Below are positions 34,440 to 46,564 of a stretch of DNA of 64,000 bases, piece by piece. The notes under the pieces were generated by a model, which was not told the DNA's origin, ran no database searches, and was given only the letters and a program-made list of their open reading frames with translations. This stretch comes from Brassica napus (lineage: Eukaryota; Streptophyta; Magnoliopsida; Brassicales; Brassicaceae), in contig NC_063448.1 of the NCBI RefSeq assembly GCF_020379485.1, positions 19,491,726-19,555,725 on the forward strand, given 5' to 3'. The translations under genes and the position numbers were made by a program. Position 1 is the first letter of the stretch. Every line of letters starts with the position of its first letter.

Positions 34440-35460
34440 TTTTTCTCTGTTTTGAAGCCATTTGAATGTTTTTGAATTTGCAGTTTTTCAGATCTCAGAC
34501 AGACTTTGAAAGACTTCTCAGAATACTCGCGGAAGACTCCTCGAAAGACTTCTAGACAAGTCTTCTAATGCATTTTATGCTAGAAGACTTCCCACGAAAT
34601 ATTCAGGAAGTCTTTTGAAGTTTTATTCCCAAAGTGGTACAAATTTTAGATATGTATTTTGTGTGTTTTATATATTAGATTCTAAAAAATTATAGGTTCA
34701 ACCTAATGTAACTGTTTTGTTTATTATTAAGGATAAAAAATATTTTTGAAGTTTTTTCTGTTTTGAAGCCAAGAAAATTGTTGATAAAACTCCAAAATAG
34801 CATTTTCTTTTGACCTAATTTTTTTTGGACAAATATTCTTATCCGCTGATCTTTTTAATGCTGGAATTAGACCTGCTATTAATATCAGGTCAGGTGAATT
34901 CAATAATAGACGTCTGGCGGCATTCCAGCATGTTTTTGAATACGCAAATTTTTCAGATCTGAGTCAGACTTTGGAAGACTTCTCAGAAGACTCTCGGAAG
35001 ACCCTCGGAAGACTTATTGGGAAGTTTTCTAATTCATTTTATGCTAGAAGACGTCCCACAAAGTCTTCAGGAAATCTTCCGAAGTTTTCTGCTCAAAGTG
35101 GTATAAATTTTGGATATGTATTTTGTGTGTTTTATATATTAGATTTTAAAAAGTTATAGATTCAACCTAATGTGATTGTTTTGTTTATTATTTAAGCATA
35201 AAAAACTATTTTTGAAGTTTTCTATGTTTTGAAGCCATTTGAATGCTTTTGAATATGCAGATTTTTTTCAGATCATAGCCAAAATTTGGAAGACTCCTCA
35301 GAAGACTTGGAAACTCTTGGAAACTCTTGGAAGTCTTCGGGAAATCTTTCGAAGTCTTCTGCCCAAAGTGGTACAAAGGAATGATGTCAAGTGGAGTCTA
35401 AACTTTTCTATGTTGAGGAATGATATCGACCTCCATGTGTAATAGTTTTGTTTATGGTCT
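34440..35460 (+). repeat. Exon-like tandem repeats with GAAGACTTC words
   Basis: Three copies begin near 34452, 34760 and 35226, each GTTTTGAAGCCA, TTTTTGAATWYGCA, TTTTCAGATC, then a block of GAAGACTTC-like words and CAAAGTGGTA. The second copy is longer because of an extra ~150 bp (34773-34930). Each copy looks like an intron end plus a short exon, but no long frame runs through them. Confidence 0.6.
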
Positions 35461-36059
35461 GTTTTATGATTTGTATGTGTAGTATTTTAGTTGTGATTTC
35501 TTTTGTAAACTTGAAAAGATGTTAATCAAAAGAATTTAGTAAATATGTTCACGTGTTGCCAAAGTACTTACATTATTGAAGTTATCTATACCACATACCA
35601 TGAAAGTTTTTTAACCATTCTACCCACTCATAACAAAACACAACAACACAAAAATTTAGTCAAATTTACTAAAATTAAGAGAGAAGATTTCACAAGAAAA
35701 CTTTATTAAATTCACAAAAGATCAAACTTGAATTATAAGTGAAAGTTGAAATTTTAAATCTCATATAAGTTAAAAAGGTATATCTTAAGATCTAAAAAGA
35801 CACATTAAACCACATGACTTAGCATTCTTGAAGTTACTTAACACTTTTGAAAGTTAAAAACATACTTTGAAGTTACTTAACACTCTTCAAAATTTAACGT
35901 AGAAGACTAGAAACATTAGTAAACATAAATATTTTAAATCTCATAATTATCACCAAATAAGTTATGAATTTCATCTAGGAGCCCCAATATTGACTAATAC
36001 ACATGAATTTATAAGAAAATATTAAAAATTCATTTTAATTGAAGAGAAAATGAAAGTTT

Positions 36060-36800
36060 ATTAAGCATTGACGTAAAAGACTTCCTAGGAAGTATTCTAT
36101 TTAAGTCATTTTTCCAATTGCAAATTAACGAAGGAAGACTTCTTAGGAAGTCTACTCTACAGAAGCCATCTTTAGAAGCTTTCCTTTGTAAATATTTGCT
36201 TACTTTTGAATTTGAAAATTCTCGAAAATTCCAGGGAAGACTTCTCGAGTCTTTTCGGATAAACAAGTTAGTTTTGCAATTGAAAAAAGTTTGTCAGAAA
36301 TTTAACTTTTTATTGAAGACTTATATAGAAGTCTTTCTAATGTCGCAAGAAATCTACCTGAGATACTTTTGCAATTGAATATATTTGAATTTTCTAGAGA
36401 ATACTTTTCTAAAACCCTGAATAAAATTTGAGAAGACTTCTTGCAACAGTGAGAAGACTTCTCATTAATATTAAGTGTTTTACTATTACTTTTCAATTGC
36501 AAAAATAATCCACACAGACTTCATGCGACAATGAAAATACTTCGGGAAAACTTTCAGAAGACTTCTATAGAAGTTTTCCCAGAGAAGACTTCCCGAGAAG
36601 TCTTCTATAAAAAGTCAAATTACAATCAAACTTCGGTCAATTGCAAAAATAAATTGTTTATCCGAGAAGACTTCTCGAGAAGTCTTATCTGAGATTTTTC
36701 TGTTTTTTTTTAATAAATGAAAGTTAGAATTCTTGATGGAGAACACATCTAGCAAAGTCTTTTGAAAGTCTCTCCTAAGTTATCTGAAAGTCTTCACGAA
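36060..36800. repeat. Dense GAAGACTTC/GAAGTCTTC cluster
   Basis: This right part has at least a dozen near-matches to the 9-mer, several paired into longer palindromes such as GAGAAGACTTCTCGAGAAGT near 36663 and GAAGACTTCCCGAGAAGTCT near 36584. No coding sequence is seen. Confidence 0.65.
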
Positions 36801-37303
36801 CAGATCTGAGAAAAAAAAACGATTTCATACCTTGTACCCGTGAGATGACTTGCTTAGCTTCTTCAAGCACCCAAAACTTCACTACAAAAGCTACCAAGTC
36901 GTTAATGACCACGGATCATGAGATTCAATGTCTCTATGAACCTTACAAAGTTTGGAATCAAAATCTTGGTTTTTTGGATGAATTTGAAGAGAGAGTGAAA
37001 GAGATTTGGTTTGTGTGCATAAGTAATGAGATATGAAGAGTAAAAATCGAAACTTTGGTGCATTAAGAGCTTCGAATTGGTTGTTCATGGTGGTTAGTGT
37101 ATTGATGGTAGTGGCAATATTGTAAATACTTGGTGAAGATGAGGATGATAAGGTAAAAGACTCATTTTCGAAAAAAAAAGTAATGGCATTTTCGTGAATA
37201 ACTAGAACTTCTAGGGTGAATATGAAAAAAAAAGTTTCAAAAAAAAAATATGGGTTATTTTTGTGTTTGACTTGAAATTTTAAGTCATATTTGAAAAAAC
37301 CCT

Positions 37304-38141
37304 ATATATACGAGTTTTATTTTTGTTTTTCTTTATATTTTTCCAAAAACATAAGCAAAAAGATATATCTATAACTTTTAAAACTATAGGATTTTGATAT
37401 TTTGTTAAAAACAACATATATCAAATTGTACATTATCTTATAAATTATATTTATCAACCTAAGAGCAAACTAAAAAAAAAAATCTAACTAACAAGATTGT
37501 TCTTCTTTTAGTCTAATTATAACCAAATAAATTGTGATTCATTCTAAAAGAATTGATACAATCCATTATACCAAAATATGAATATCCAAAGATTGCGAAC
37601 CAATCAAAATATGAACAATCAATCAACCAATTATTATATAATTTAGCTATTATGTATATATATATACACATTAATATATGTACATGAATTTTCAAAATAT
37701 TAAAACTTATGAATATTAATGAAACTATCATTCAATATTTTATTTTTTATTTTTTCTAAAACAATATATATCAAACTATAAAATTTTACAAAATAGATTA
37801 CAAATATAATAGGATGAAGTGAATTACTTGAAGTTAAAAATATAACAACCTAATTTTAATTTTATTAAAACCAAAAAAAATATTTGTTCAATTTAAAAGA
37901 ATAGATGCAACTCAACATACTAAAATGAATAATTTAATTATTACAAAATATTATATTTGAAATCATATGTCTAATTAAGAAGAGACATAATTATATGTAA
38001 TAAATGTTTTATTTATTTATCATACATATAAATTACAAAATAAATTAACATTTATAAGCAGACAAAAGTGACAACAAATATTTACCTATTTTATAATTTA
38101 ATTATTTTATAAATTTTTATATGAGTACGGAAAATACTCTA
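37304..38141. other. AT-rich intergenic DNA
   Basis: Very A+T-rich, no gene supported. Confidence 0.6.
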
Positions 38142-38337
38142 TTAAAACTTAAGGGTGTCAAAATGAGTTATAACTCATGAGTTAGCGCAACTGAGCTGAA
38201 CTTTTTCATGAGCATGATCTCTGTTTTTTAGGCTCATCCAATTAATGAGCATAATGATCGATCTTATATTAGATCACGAACTATATGAACAATCTTTAAT
38301 GAACATAAGCTAACTCATGAGCTTGGTCGTTTTTATA

Positions 38338-38376
<39 letters not shown>

Positions 38377-38696
38377 ATGACATCTACTTTTCTTTTGTAA
38401 AACAAAAATAGTTTCTATATTAATCATATTATCTTCTAAAGTTAAAATGTAAAACCAATTTTTTTTAAATATACATAAAAATGTAAAAGATTATTGATAG
38501 CAATGCTCGTATCATATATATTTTTAGAATTAAAATGAAAAATAAAATATTCCTAAGATTCTCATGCGGCATCCGAGCTTTTTGGTTTTACAAATAATAA
38601 ATGAGCTGAGCTGAGTTAGCTTATGAAACATCCGAGCTCATTATGAGCTGAGCTGAGTTGAGCGAGCTACCTCATTTTGACACCCTTATTAAAACT
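38142..38696. mobile_element. hAT non-autonomous element with perfect 8-bp target duplication
   Basis: The element runs 38150-38688 (539 bp). Ends are TAAGGGTGTCAAAATGAG and, on the minus strand, TAAGGGTGTCAAAATGAG, identical over 18 bp. TTAAAACT lies at 38142-38149 and 38689-38696. The subterminal parts repeat GAGCTGAGCTGAGTT words. A TA run (38341-38374) lies inside. No coding capacity. Confidence 0.85.
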
Positions 38697-39205
38697 GAAG
38701 TACAAAACAATACTTAACTATTTTTAACTGATTTCTTACATCTTCTTCCTTCATTTTTACATTCTTTTTTTCACTCTTTTTAATTACTTCATTAATTATA
38801 TTTACCATAATAATTCGACAACATTTATTTTTACGTGTTAACCAAAATAATTTCTCAAGTTTGAATGAAATTTGATTTATTCATGACAAGAATTCAACTA
38901 ATTAATAATTTTTTATTAGTTTACATAATCAATTAGACATGGACATCTAGGTACCCGTTCGAGTACGGATCGTTTTTTTTGGTATCATATTTTTGGGTTT
39001 AAAGTTAAACTTTTTTCGGATATTATAATTTTTCGGACGGGTTCGGACTGGGATCCTTCCGGATCCGGATATATTTGTAGGAGCCTAAAAATATCCAAAT
39101 AACTTATGTATTTAGAAATTTGTTAAACAATTTATAAAAATGTTGAAATTAACACCCACATGTAGAAACAATTCAAGTGTTAGGGGAATATAATAAGTAG
39201 AAAGA
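38697..39205. other. Upstream flank of F-box copy b
   Basis: A+T-rich. At 38940-39090 there is a GGATCCGGATAT/CGGGTTCGG-rich piece that resembles the end of a decayed hAT-like repeat. The last ~60 bases (GTAGAAACAATTCAAGTG) are homologous to the leader of the other F-box copies. Confidence 0.45.
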
Positions 39206-42200
39206 ATGTGGGTTTTCAAGAAGAGAGTATCGTTGAGATGGATAAACAAGAGAAGACATGAGCGATCCAAAGAGAAGAGATCACAACCAAGCCATATTCC
39301 TATTGATCTAACCTTGGAGATACTCTCAAGACTTCCTGCGAAAATCAATCGTGAGATTTGGATGTGTCTCGAAGCTATGGTCCTCTTTAACCAGACTTCT
39401 AAGTTTTAACAACTTGTTCATGCTCATTCACCTTCAGGGCGGCCGCGTCTTCTGCTCACCGTCTCATTAGGTGGTAAGAAATATGGTTTATTGTTACCTC
39501 AACACCAGAATCCTGACAGGTCTTATCCTCTGTTCTTCAGATTTCAACTGACATGAGCTATGCTCAATCCGAGAGTGTTCAAGGATTGATTTAACTACCC
39601 GAATTCAAAATTTTGAACCCAACCTTGAGGCGGTTTTCTTCCTTATTTCCACATCCTGTTAGTGCAAAGATGACACTACAATTAGGTAATGCAGAAGATA
39701 AGTCAAGAGACAAAATAGATACAAGCAACCAACTATTGCTTTATTAAAAATCGCCTAAACAATCTATTACAAGACTTTCTTATCAGCTTTACAAAGCCTG
39801 TTAACACCCTAACAACTGCTACTGAAAGATTCCTAATCTACCCAAACTTGTCTCTCTGTCGTTAGTACTTCAGCAACTGCTTTAGCACGACCCAAGACCA
39901 CCCCTAAGGGATTTTCACCCTTCCTCTATAATAATAGCCAGTGTCTTCTGGAATACACACGACTCCATAGCTCTTTTATAGTGATCTCCACGTTCCTGAA
40001 ACCCTAGCCTCCAAGGAACATGGATATGGACAACTTCCATATCAATGAGTACACTTTCCTTTTCTTGAAATGCACTTATTCCTCAAGGCATAAACTTGCT
40101 CCCCAAGTTTATCTCTTGCCTTTTCTCCACGGTATAAACTTTCTCCTCGAGTTTATCCCACGCCAGCTCAGCATCTTGGGTCCACATGGTCTCTACCACT
40201 CTGCATGCCTCCTGGTTCACTCTCTGACACACACTACCCCAGCAACTACTTCAACGACTACGTCAAGACATAAACCCTCAGTTTATCCTTCTCCATCTCA
40301 GCATATCTTGCATCCACATGGTAACCCACCACTCCGCATGCCTTATGTAGTAACGACTAATGCATCCAGCATCAGTGACTTCGTCGCCTAGTTAGTCACA
40401 GAAGACTATTGACATCTACAAGCTCCACTTGCATCATCAATCTCCCCCTTTTAGCTTTGTGTGCCGATCAAGCACAATATCCTTCTGGTTCAACAACCAT
40501 GTTTCCTCACGTGGAAACTTTCACACTTGATATGTCATTCTCCCCCACGAGAGTTGCACTATCTTCATCTTCTATAATAGATATACTTTCCTCCCCCACG
40601 AGATAAGCACCATCTACTTCAGGACGTCCATCACCATGCTCTTCTCCCCCCACGAGATATGCACTCCTTGGACCAGAACGTCACCACTTCTCCCCTGATT
40701 GATTGCATACTAAGCTAAAACAGATGCTTAGATGTCAATATAAACATCACAGACACACCCGTCTGCTTCTTCATGCGTACTGCATCAGGCTATGACGCAT
40801 CCGCCGAAATACTTCTTGAACTACCTCTCGAACCACTCCTTGTCTTGGCTCCTTAGGCTTGGGCTTCTTCCTCTCTGTTGTAAATATGGTAGGCTCCTCC
40901 CACCCAGTCTTCACAGCTATCCACACAGCATCATTGATTCCTCGAACCAACAGCTTCATTCATACCTTGCGATGACCATACCGACCATCCTTCAACATGA
41001 TTGTCTTCTGCATAGAACAATCGTGTACATCTTCACCTTCAGGATCACACTAGTAACTTAGATGATCCGCTCTTATACCACTCGTTAGTGCAAAGATGAC
41101 ACCACAATTAGGTAATGCAGAAGATAAATCAAGAGACAAAATAGATACAAGCAACCAACTATTGCTTTATTAGAAATCGCCTAAACAATCCATTACAAGA
41201 CTTGCTTATCAGCTTTACACAAACTGTTAACACCCTAACAGCTGCTACTGAAAGATTCATAATTTACCCAAACTTGTCTCTCTGTCGTCAGTACTTCAGC
41301 AACTGCTTCAGCACGATCCAAGAACACCCCTAAGGGATTTTCACCCTTCATCTATAATAATAGCCAGTGTCTTCTGGAATACACACGACTCCATAGCTCT
41401 TTTATAGTGATCTCCACGTTCCTGAAACCCTAGCCTTCAAGGAACATGGATATGGACAACTTCCATATCAATAAGTACACTTTCCTTTTCTTGAAATGCA
41501 CTTATTCCTCAAGGCATAAACTTGCTCCCCAAGTTTATCCCTTGCCTTTTCTCCACGTTATAAACTTGCTCCTCAAGTTTATCCCACGCCAGCTCAGCAA
41601 CTTGTGTCTACATGGTCTATACCACTCTGCATGCCTCCTGGTTCACTCTCTGACACACACTGCCTCAGCAACTACTTCAACAACTACGTCAAGACATAAA
41701 CCCTCAGTTTATCCTTCTCCATCTCAGCATATCTTGCATCTACATGGTAACTCACCACTCTGCATGCCTTTGTAGTAACGACTAATGCATCCAGCATCAG
41801 TGACTTTGTCGCCTATTTAGTCACGGAAGACTATTGACATCTACAAGCTTCACTTGCATCTTCACATCCCAATGAACACATCCCGACTCAAAATTGTAAG
41901 TGTTATTTAGGATACGATCCGTTGGAGAGTAAACACAAAGTTCTCTGCATATTACATTCTGAAGAGCTACGGGTTCTTACATTGGGAGCTCAAGAATCAT
42001 GGAGATATTAACCAAAGGTATTCCTATGCATAGTCCAAGAGGATATGGGCGATGCTTCAGTGGAGTTTTGTATTATGAAGCTCATGTTGAAGGTCAAAAT
42101 ATAATAATGAGCTTTGACGTCAAATCTGAAAGTTTCAGTCCGAAAAAATATCCGGAGGCTCTTTCTCGTTTGGGGTTTGATATGATACCTTATGAGGGAA

Positions 42201-42546
42201 GGCTAGCCTTGGTTACTTATAGCTTTGGCTTAAGTAATGTTGATCTCTACATTTTGAATGATGCAGATGGACACGAATGGACGCATCAAAGCTTTATTAA
42301 CATATTTTGTAAAAGCAAATTATGGAGGAATCCTGTGATTTTCAAGGGTATTACTGATGATGGTGAGTTTTTTTTTTTTTTTGTTTGTGAGCTTGTTTTT
42401 GCACCATCTATATTGTCAGAATCGTATTGTATTATATATTTCAATCCGAGGAGAAATAGAATTAGAGAAGCCTTGTTTGAAGGAGTCAAGGGTGAGATTA
42501 GACGCCATTGTGGACTTGCTCCATCAAGGAGTCTTCTTCCTTTGTA
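39206..42546 (+). pseudogene. F-box/FBA protein pseudogene, copy b
   Basis: The gene would encode an SCF ubiquitin-ligase substrate adaptor with an N-terminal F-box and a type-3 F-box-associated domain. The start reads VFKKRVSLRWINKRRHERSK, then IPIDLTLEILSRLPAK (F-box). An extra A near 39340 shifts the frame in the F-box, and TAA/TGA codons follow near 39408 and 39550. At 39656 the coding region is split by an LTR element (39657-41864). The FBA part resumes at 41865 ([16 protein letters not shown], then [50 protein letters not shown]) and ends at 42546. A poly-T stretch near 42367 inserts FFFFFF into the domain. About 360 codons of homologous sequence remain, compared with copy e at 48091. 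Confidence 0.85.
39657..41864 (-). mobile_element. Copia-derived non-autonomous LTR retrotransposon with large LTRs
   Basis: LTRs are 39657-40439 (783 bp) and 41083-41864 (782 bp). The 5-bp target duplication CATCC lies at 39652-39656 and 41865-41869. On the minus strand the primer site TGGTATAAGAGC (41080-41069) is one base from the initiator-Met tRNA site. A polypurine tract AAAAGGGGGAGAT lies just before the LTR at 40440. The ~640-bp interior keeps only a gag start: frame MKLLVRGINDAVWIAVKTGW (40959 on) matches the gag of Copia elements. No protease, integrase or reverse transcriptase is present, so it needs another element's proteins to move. It sits inside F-box copy b. Confidence 0.88.
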
Positions 42547-43249
42547 GAACCACCACCTTTGTAGCCCATTGCTCTTCAGTTTTACTTTGTTCTTTGTTTC
42601 CCCTTTCAATGAGAGTTAGTTTTTTCAATGAATTATTACTCTTTTCTTGTGTTCCATTAATTGTGCACCTCAGTGTTACTTTTTTTGTGATTCATTCAGT
42701 TATTTTCTGTGCAGTTACTTAGATTTACTCTCAAGCCACAAGAATCACTTATAACTGAAACAGATCGTTATTTCTAAACATGATCAAGAGTCAGACAGTA
42801 ATCAGAAAAGCTGTATAATCAACTACATTGTTTCTTTTTTGTCTTTTTGTGTTGTCTTTTTTCTTAACGATTAGTTTAGCTAAAATTGGATGTATATATC
42901 TCCCTACAGAGATCGCTGCAAGTCGATCGTTCTACATTTATTTTTGTAAGCCTCAATGTTTCTTATTTATTTGTTTGTTTCTTTAGGTTTTAGTTTTTTT
43001 CATAGGGAAACCGTTTTGCTAAATTGAGTGTCGCCCCGCCGTAGAGTAATCGTTCTTAACATTTTTTCCCTTTAATTTATTTTGTTAAGTAAAGAGGAAA
43101 AGGGGGTTCAATTTCAGACAAACCCCTAAAATAAATTAGAGAGTCTAAAGGGTTCAATTTCTTTTGTATCATAATTATTTTAGGCCCTAAAATAAATTTG
43201 AGAGTTTTTAAGGGGTTCGATTTCTTTTGTATCATAATGATTTTAGGTC
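42547..43249 (+). other. 3' flank of F-box copy b
   Basis: Homologous to the 3' flanks of the other F-box copies (CCATTGCTCTTCAGTTTT, ACCGTTTTGCTAAATTGAGT, GTAAAGAGGAAAAGGGGGTT). A ~60-bp word TAAAGGGTTCAATTTCTTTT is tandemly repeated near 43146 and 43210. Confidence 0.55.
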
Positions 43250-43356
43250 TCTTTTTCGGTTTTTCCAAGTCGGTCCATTATATAGTGCGGCCTACAAACT
43301 TTTATCTATACTGAAACCCTAAGTAGAAACGATTCAAGTCAAAAGGAAAATATAAC
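43250..43356 (+). pseudogene. Leader of F-box copy c
   Basis: TCGGTTTTTCCAAGTCGG, TAGTGCGGCCTA and AACCCTAAGTAGAAACGATT are homologous to the leader of copy e (47997-48080). The homology stops near 43352 where the CACTA element sequence begins. The F-box and most of the FBA domain of this copy are missing; its tail resumes at 46914. Confidence 0.6.
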
Positions 43357-43432
43357 AAACGCCAGCATCTATACAGCGCAATCCAACCATGCCCAAATAT
43401 TTGATTTTCAAAATCTCATGCATGTGTCCGTA

Positions 43433-46400
43433 TTATACATCATCTCCTGGTGCAGAACAAACGCCAGCATCATAACTCGTACTCGAACGTCTCTTCTTCT
43501 GAGTTGTGAATGCATATCCTCGAGTACAAAATCTCGGATATGACTTCACAACAAATTTTGGTCCAACGACCATCTCGCGTATCCAATCGTCAAATGTTTC
43601 ACCTCTGGCCAAACCAGCAGACACCTATATTAGTAGCACATATATATATGTTATATCAATAAATGTGAATTAGTATAAATATGTGATAAATGATATTTTA
43701 ATTAATTTAAAGCACTCACATAAGTAAACATCCATCCAGAAAATTCTCTCTGCTTCATTTCTTCTAGTTCGTCCTCTGTGGCGTATCTATATTCGAACCG
43801 CTTTTCTGCCATGAAAATCATGTACATATGATGACAATAATGTAATTAATTAAGATTTAAATTTCAACTTGTTAAAATAAAAATTTGTAAGCTAATTTAT
43901 TTACCTCTCATATTGAAGAACATCTTCGCAGTTGGTGAGCAAATATGTTTGCAAATTAATGCGCTCCTGCTCAGTAAGTCGACGGTCCTTTGGTTTTCTG
44001 CTAAGTCGTCCAACGTCTGTGAAAATGTCTGGAACCGTAACATGATATGTTGCCCGTTCGCCTCTATCATCATGCCGAGCAGGTCTTCTGTTTTTGGTCT
44101 GAACTTCTGCTGGAAAGTAGTACTCGGCAAAGTTTGAAGTTTCTTCATTGATCATCTGTGTGACTATAGAACCTTCCACTCTACTTAAATTTTTCACCAT
44201 CTTCTTCAAATGGAAAATATACCGCTCATACAGATACATCCATCTATACTGCACATGACCACCAAGTTCCAATTCTCTTGCCAGGTGAATAACAAGATGC
44301 TCCATAACATCAAAAAATGAGGGAGGAAATATCTTCTCAAGGTTGCACTGAATCACGGCTATGTTAGTCTTCAAATTTTCAATACCTTCAAGAGTCACTG
44401 ATCTCGTGCATAAATCGTGGAAGAAACCACTTATCCCTGCAATTGCTTCATGAACATTTCGTGGTAATAGTTCCTTGAAGGCAAACAGAAGGAGGCGCTG
44501 CATCATTACATGGCAATCGTGGCATTTCAAGCCAGTAAACTTTCCTTCCTTTCTGTCGATACAGTTACGCAAATTAGATACGTAACCGTCTGGAAATTCC
44601 ACATCGTTTGAAATCCAATCAAAGAACGCATATTTTCCCTCTGCATCAAGTCGGTATATGGGAAAAGGAGCCCTACCATTCTCATCAACATGAAGTTCTA
44701 AACGAGCACATATATCGACTAAATCCAGTCTTGACTTCAAATTATCCTTTGTTTTACCTTGAACATTAAGGATCGTGTTCATGAGATTGTCAAAAAAGTT
44801 CTTCTCAATATGCATGACATCCAAATTATGCCTTAGCAGATGATCCTCCCAGTATGGCAGATCCCAGAAAATACTTTTTTTGTGCCAGTTATGTAGGTCT
44901 CCAACAGCATCTACCGGAAAACGCTCATGTCCACCGACGTCTGGCGTCCTTTCTGCACCAAAATCTCTTAGTTGTGTCTTCAAATCTTTCCCACAAATTT
45001 CCGGAGGTGGACTGTCAAACACCCTCTTGTTCTTCGTAAACAAATTCCTACTCCTACGATATGGATGATCAGGTGGTAGGAATCTCCTGTGACAGTCAAA
45101 CCAACACGTTTTCCTTCCGTCTTTTAGTTGGAAAGCATCAGTGTTATCTTGACAATATGGATATGATAGCCTTCCATGCGTTGTCCATCCAGATAACATA
45201 CCATATGCTGGAAAATCACTTATTGTCCACATTAGTACTGCCCGCATTTGAAAGTTTTCTTTACACGAAACATCGTATGTTTCAGCACCTTGAGCCCATA
45301 GTTGTTGCAACTCATATATTAGTGTCTGAAGAAACACATCAAGTGATCTCTTAGGATGCTCTGGTCCGGGAACGAGAATCGAGAGAAACAAAAACTCTCG
45401 TCGCAAGCACAAGTTTGGGGGTAGGTTGTATGGTGTAAGAATGACTGGCAATAGAGAATATTGTCTTCCACTCTTGCCAAACAAGCTGAAACCATCAGTA
45501 CATAATCCAAGGTAGACATTTCTTCTCTCATACGCAAAGTCGGGATACTTTGATTGGAAATGCTTCCACGCTTTTGCATCTGAAGGATGTCTGATCCCAC
45601 CATCTGTTGAGTGCTCCGCATGCCATCTCATTGGTTGGGCTGTGCGTTCAGACAGATACAACCTCTGCAACCTTTCCGTCAAAGGCAAATACCACATCCT
45701 TTTATATGGCACTGGAACTCTTCCACTCGTATCTTTATAACGAGGCTTTCCACAAAATTTGCATGTAACCCGCTGTTCATCCGCCCTCCAATAAATCACG
45801 CAGTTGTCGCTGCATACATCTATTACCTGATACGATAAACCAAGACCAGCTACGAGTTTCTGAACCTCGTAGTATGAACCAGGAGCTACATTATCCTTGG
45901 GTAGAATACCTTTTACAAAATCAGTAATCGCATCCACACAGTCTTCAGCCAAATTATAATCTGTTTTAATGCCCATCAATCTTGTCGCAGATGATAAAGC
46001 TGAATGACCATCTCTGCAACCTTCGTACAATGGTTGCTTTCCAGCATCCAACATATCATAAAATCTCCTAGCTTGTGCATTGGGTAAATCTTTCCCTCTA
46101 AAATGATCATTTACCATCTGCTCAGTACCTACACCATAATCTACATCCGTTCTAATTAGTTCTTCTAATCTAACCGCTGGCTGAGGTTCGCTAGTACTAC
46201 CATGTTCATAATCAGTTTCCCCATGATGATACCAAATTTTGTAACTTCGTGTAAACCCACTCAAATATAGATGAGTCCAAACATCCCACTCTTTAATAAC
46301 CTTTCTATTTTTACAATTAGAGCAAGGATATCTTAACATACTTGTTTTTGATTCCGGTTGTCGGTGAACTAACCCCATGAATTCGGTTATACCTCGTTGG

Positions 46401-46480
46401 TATTCTTCCGTAAGCAATCTCGTGTTCGGATCCAAATGAGGTCGATCGATCGAAGAACGAAAATAATTCGAAGAAGACAT
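43433..46480 (-). CDS. TNP2-type CACTA transposase (probably damaged at 3' end)
   Basis: Transposase of the CACTA element. Exon 1 runs 46480-43905 with an open frame of 859 codons. N-terminal part: YPCSNCKNRKVIKEWDVWTH, a zinc-binding transposase-associated domain. The centre has the Transposase_21 core (VPVPYKRMWYLPLTERLQRL, SYPYCQDNTDAFQLKDGRKT, DVMHIEKNFFDNLMNTI). Then comes a DUF4218-type part (GLKCHDCHVMMQRLL through HVQYRWMYLYERYIFHLKK). Candidate exons 2 (43805-43720; KRFEYRYATEDELEEMK) and 3 (43624-43433; VSAGLARGETFDDWIREMVV) have GT-AG borders. Exon 2 to 3 joins in frame, but exon 1 to 2 is one base off. The frame stops soon after at GDDV where longer family members continue. So the core is intact, but the C-terminus is probably lost. 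Confidence 0.8.
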
Positions 46481-46564
46481 GTTTTTTATGAATCAAATTC
46501 GTGTGTAAAGAGAGTAAGAGGGATGATGAAGATATGGAGTGAATGAAGAGGAAGAGGGGTGCTT

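Larger units (their letters stand above)
32649..37303. mobile_element. 4.7-kb element packed with GAAGACTTC repeats (probable MULE derivative)
   Basis: The left end GGGGAAATTGCCAAAAATGA and the right end, on the minus strand GGGTTTTTTCAAATATGAC, are weak inverted matches and resemble ends of MULEs with poor terminal repeats. Flanks AATTTATAC and TATATATAC match at 7 of 9 positions, a possible 9-bp target duplication. The interior has many copies of GAAGACTTC and its complement GAAGTCTTC, with several families of larger tandem repeats. No transposase frame survives. The class is inference; the repeats are directly visible. Confidence 0.55.

Noticed and set aside
34971..36502. Short open frames in the GAAGACTTC region as small secreted proteins
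   Set aside because: The peptides (EDFSEDSRKTLGRL type) derive from the repeated 9-mer and stop within each unit; no signal peptide or continuous exon chain.
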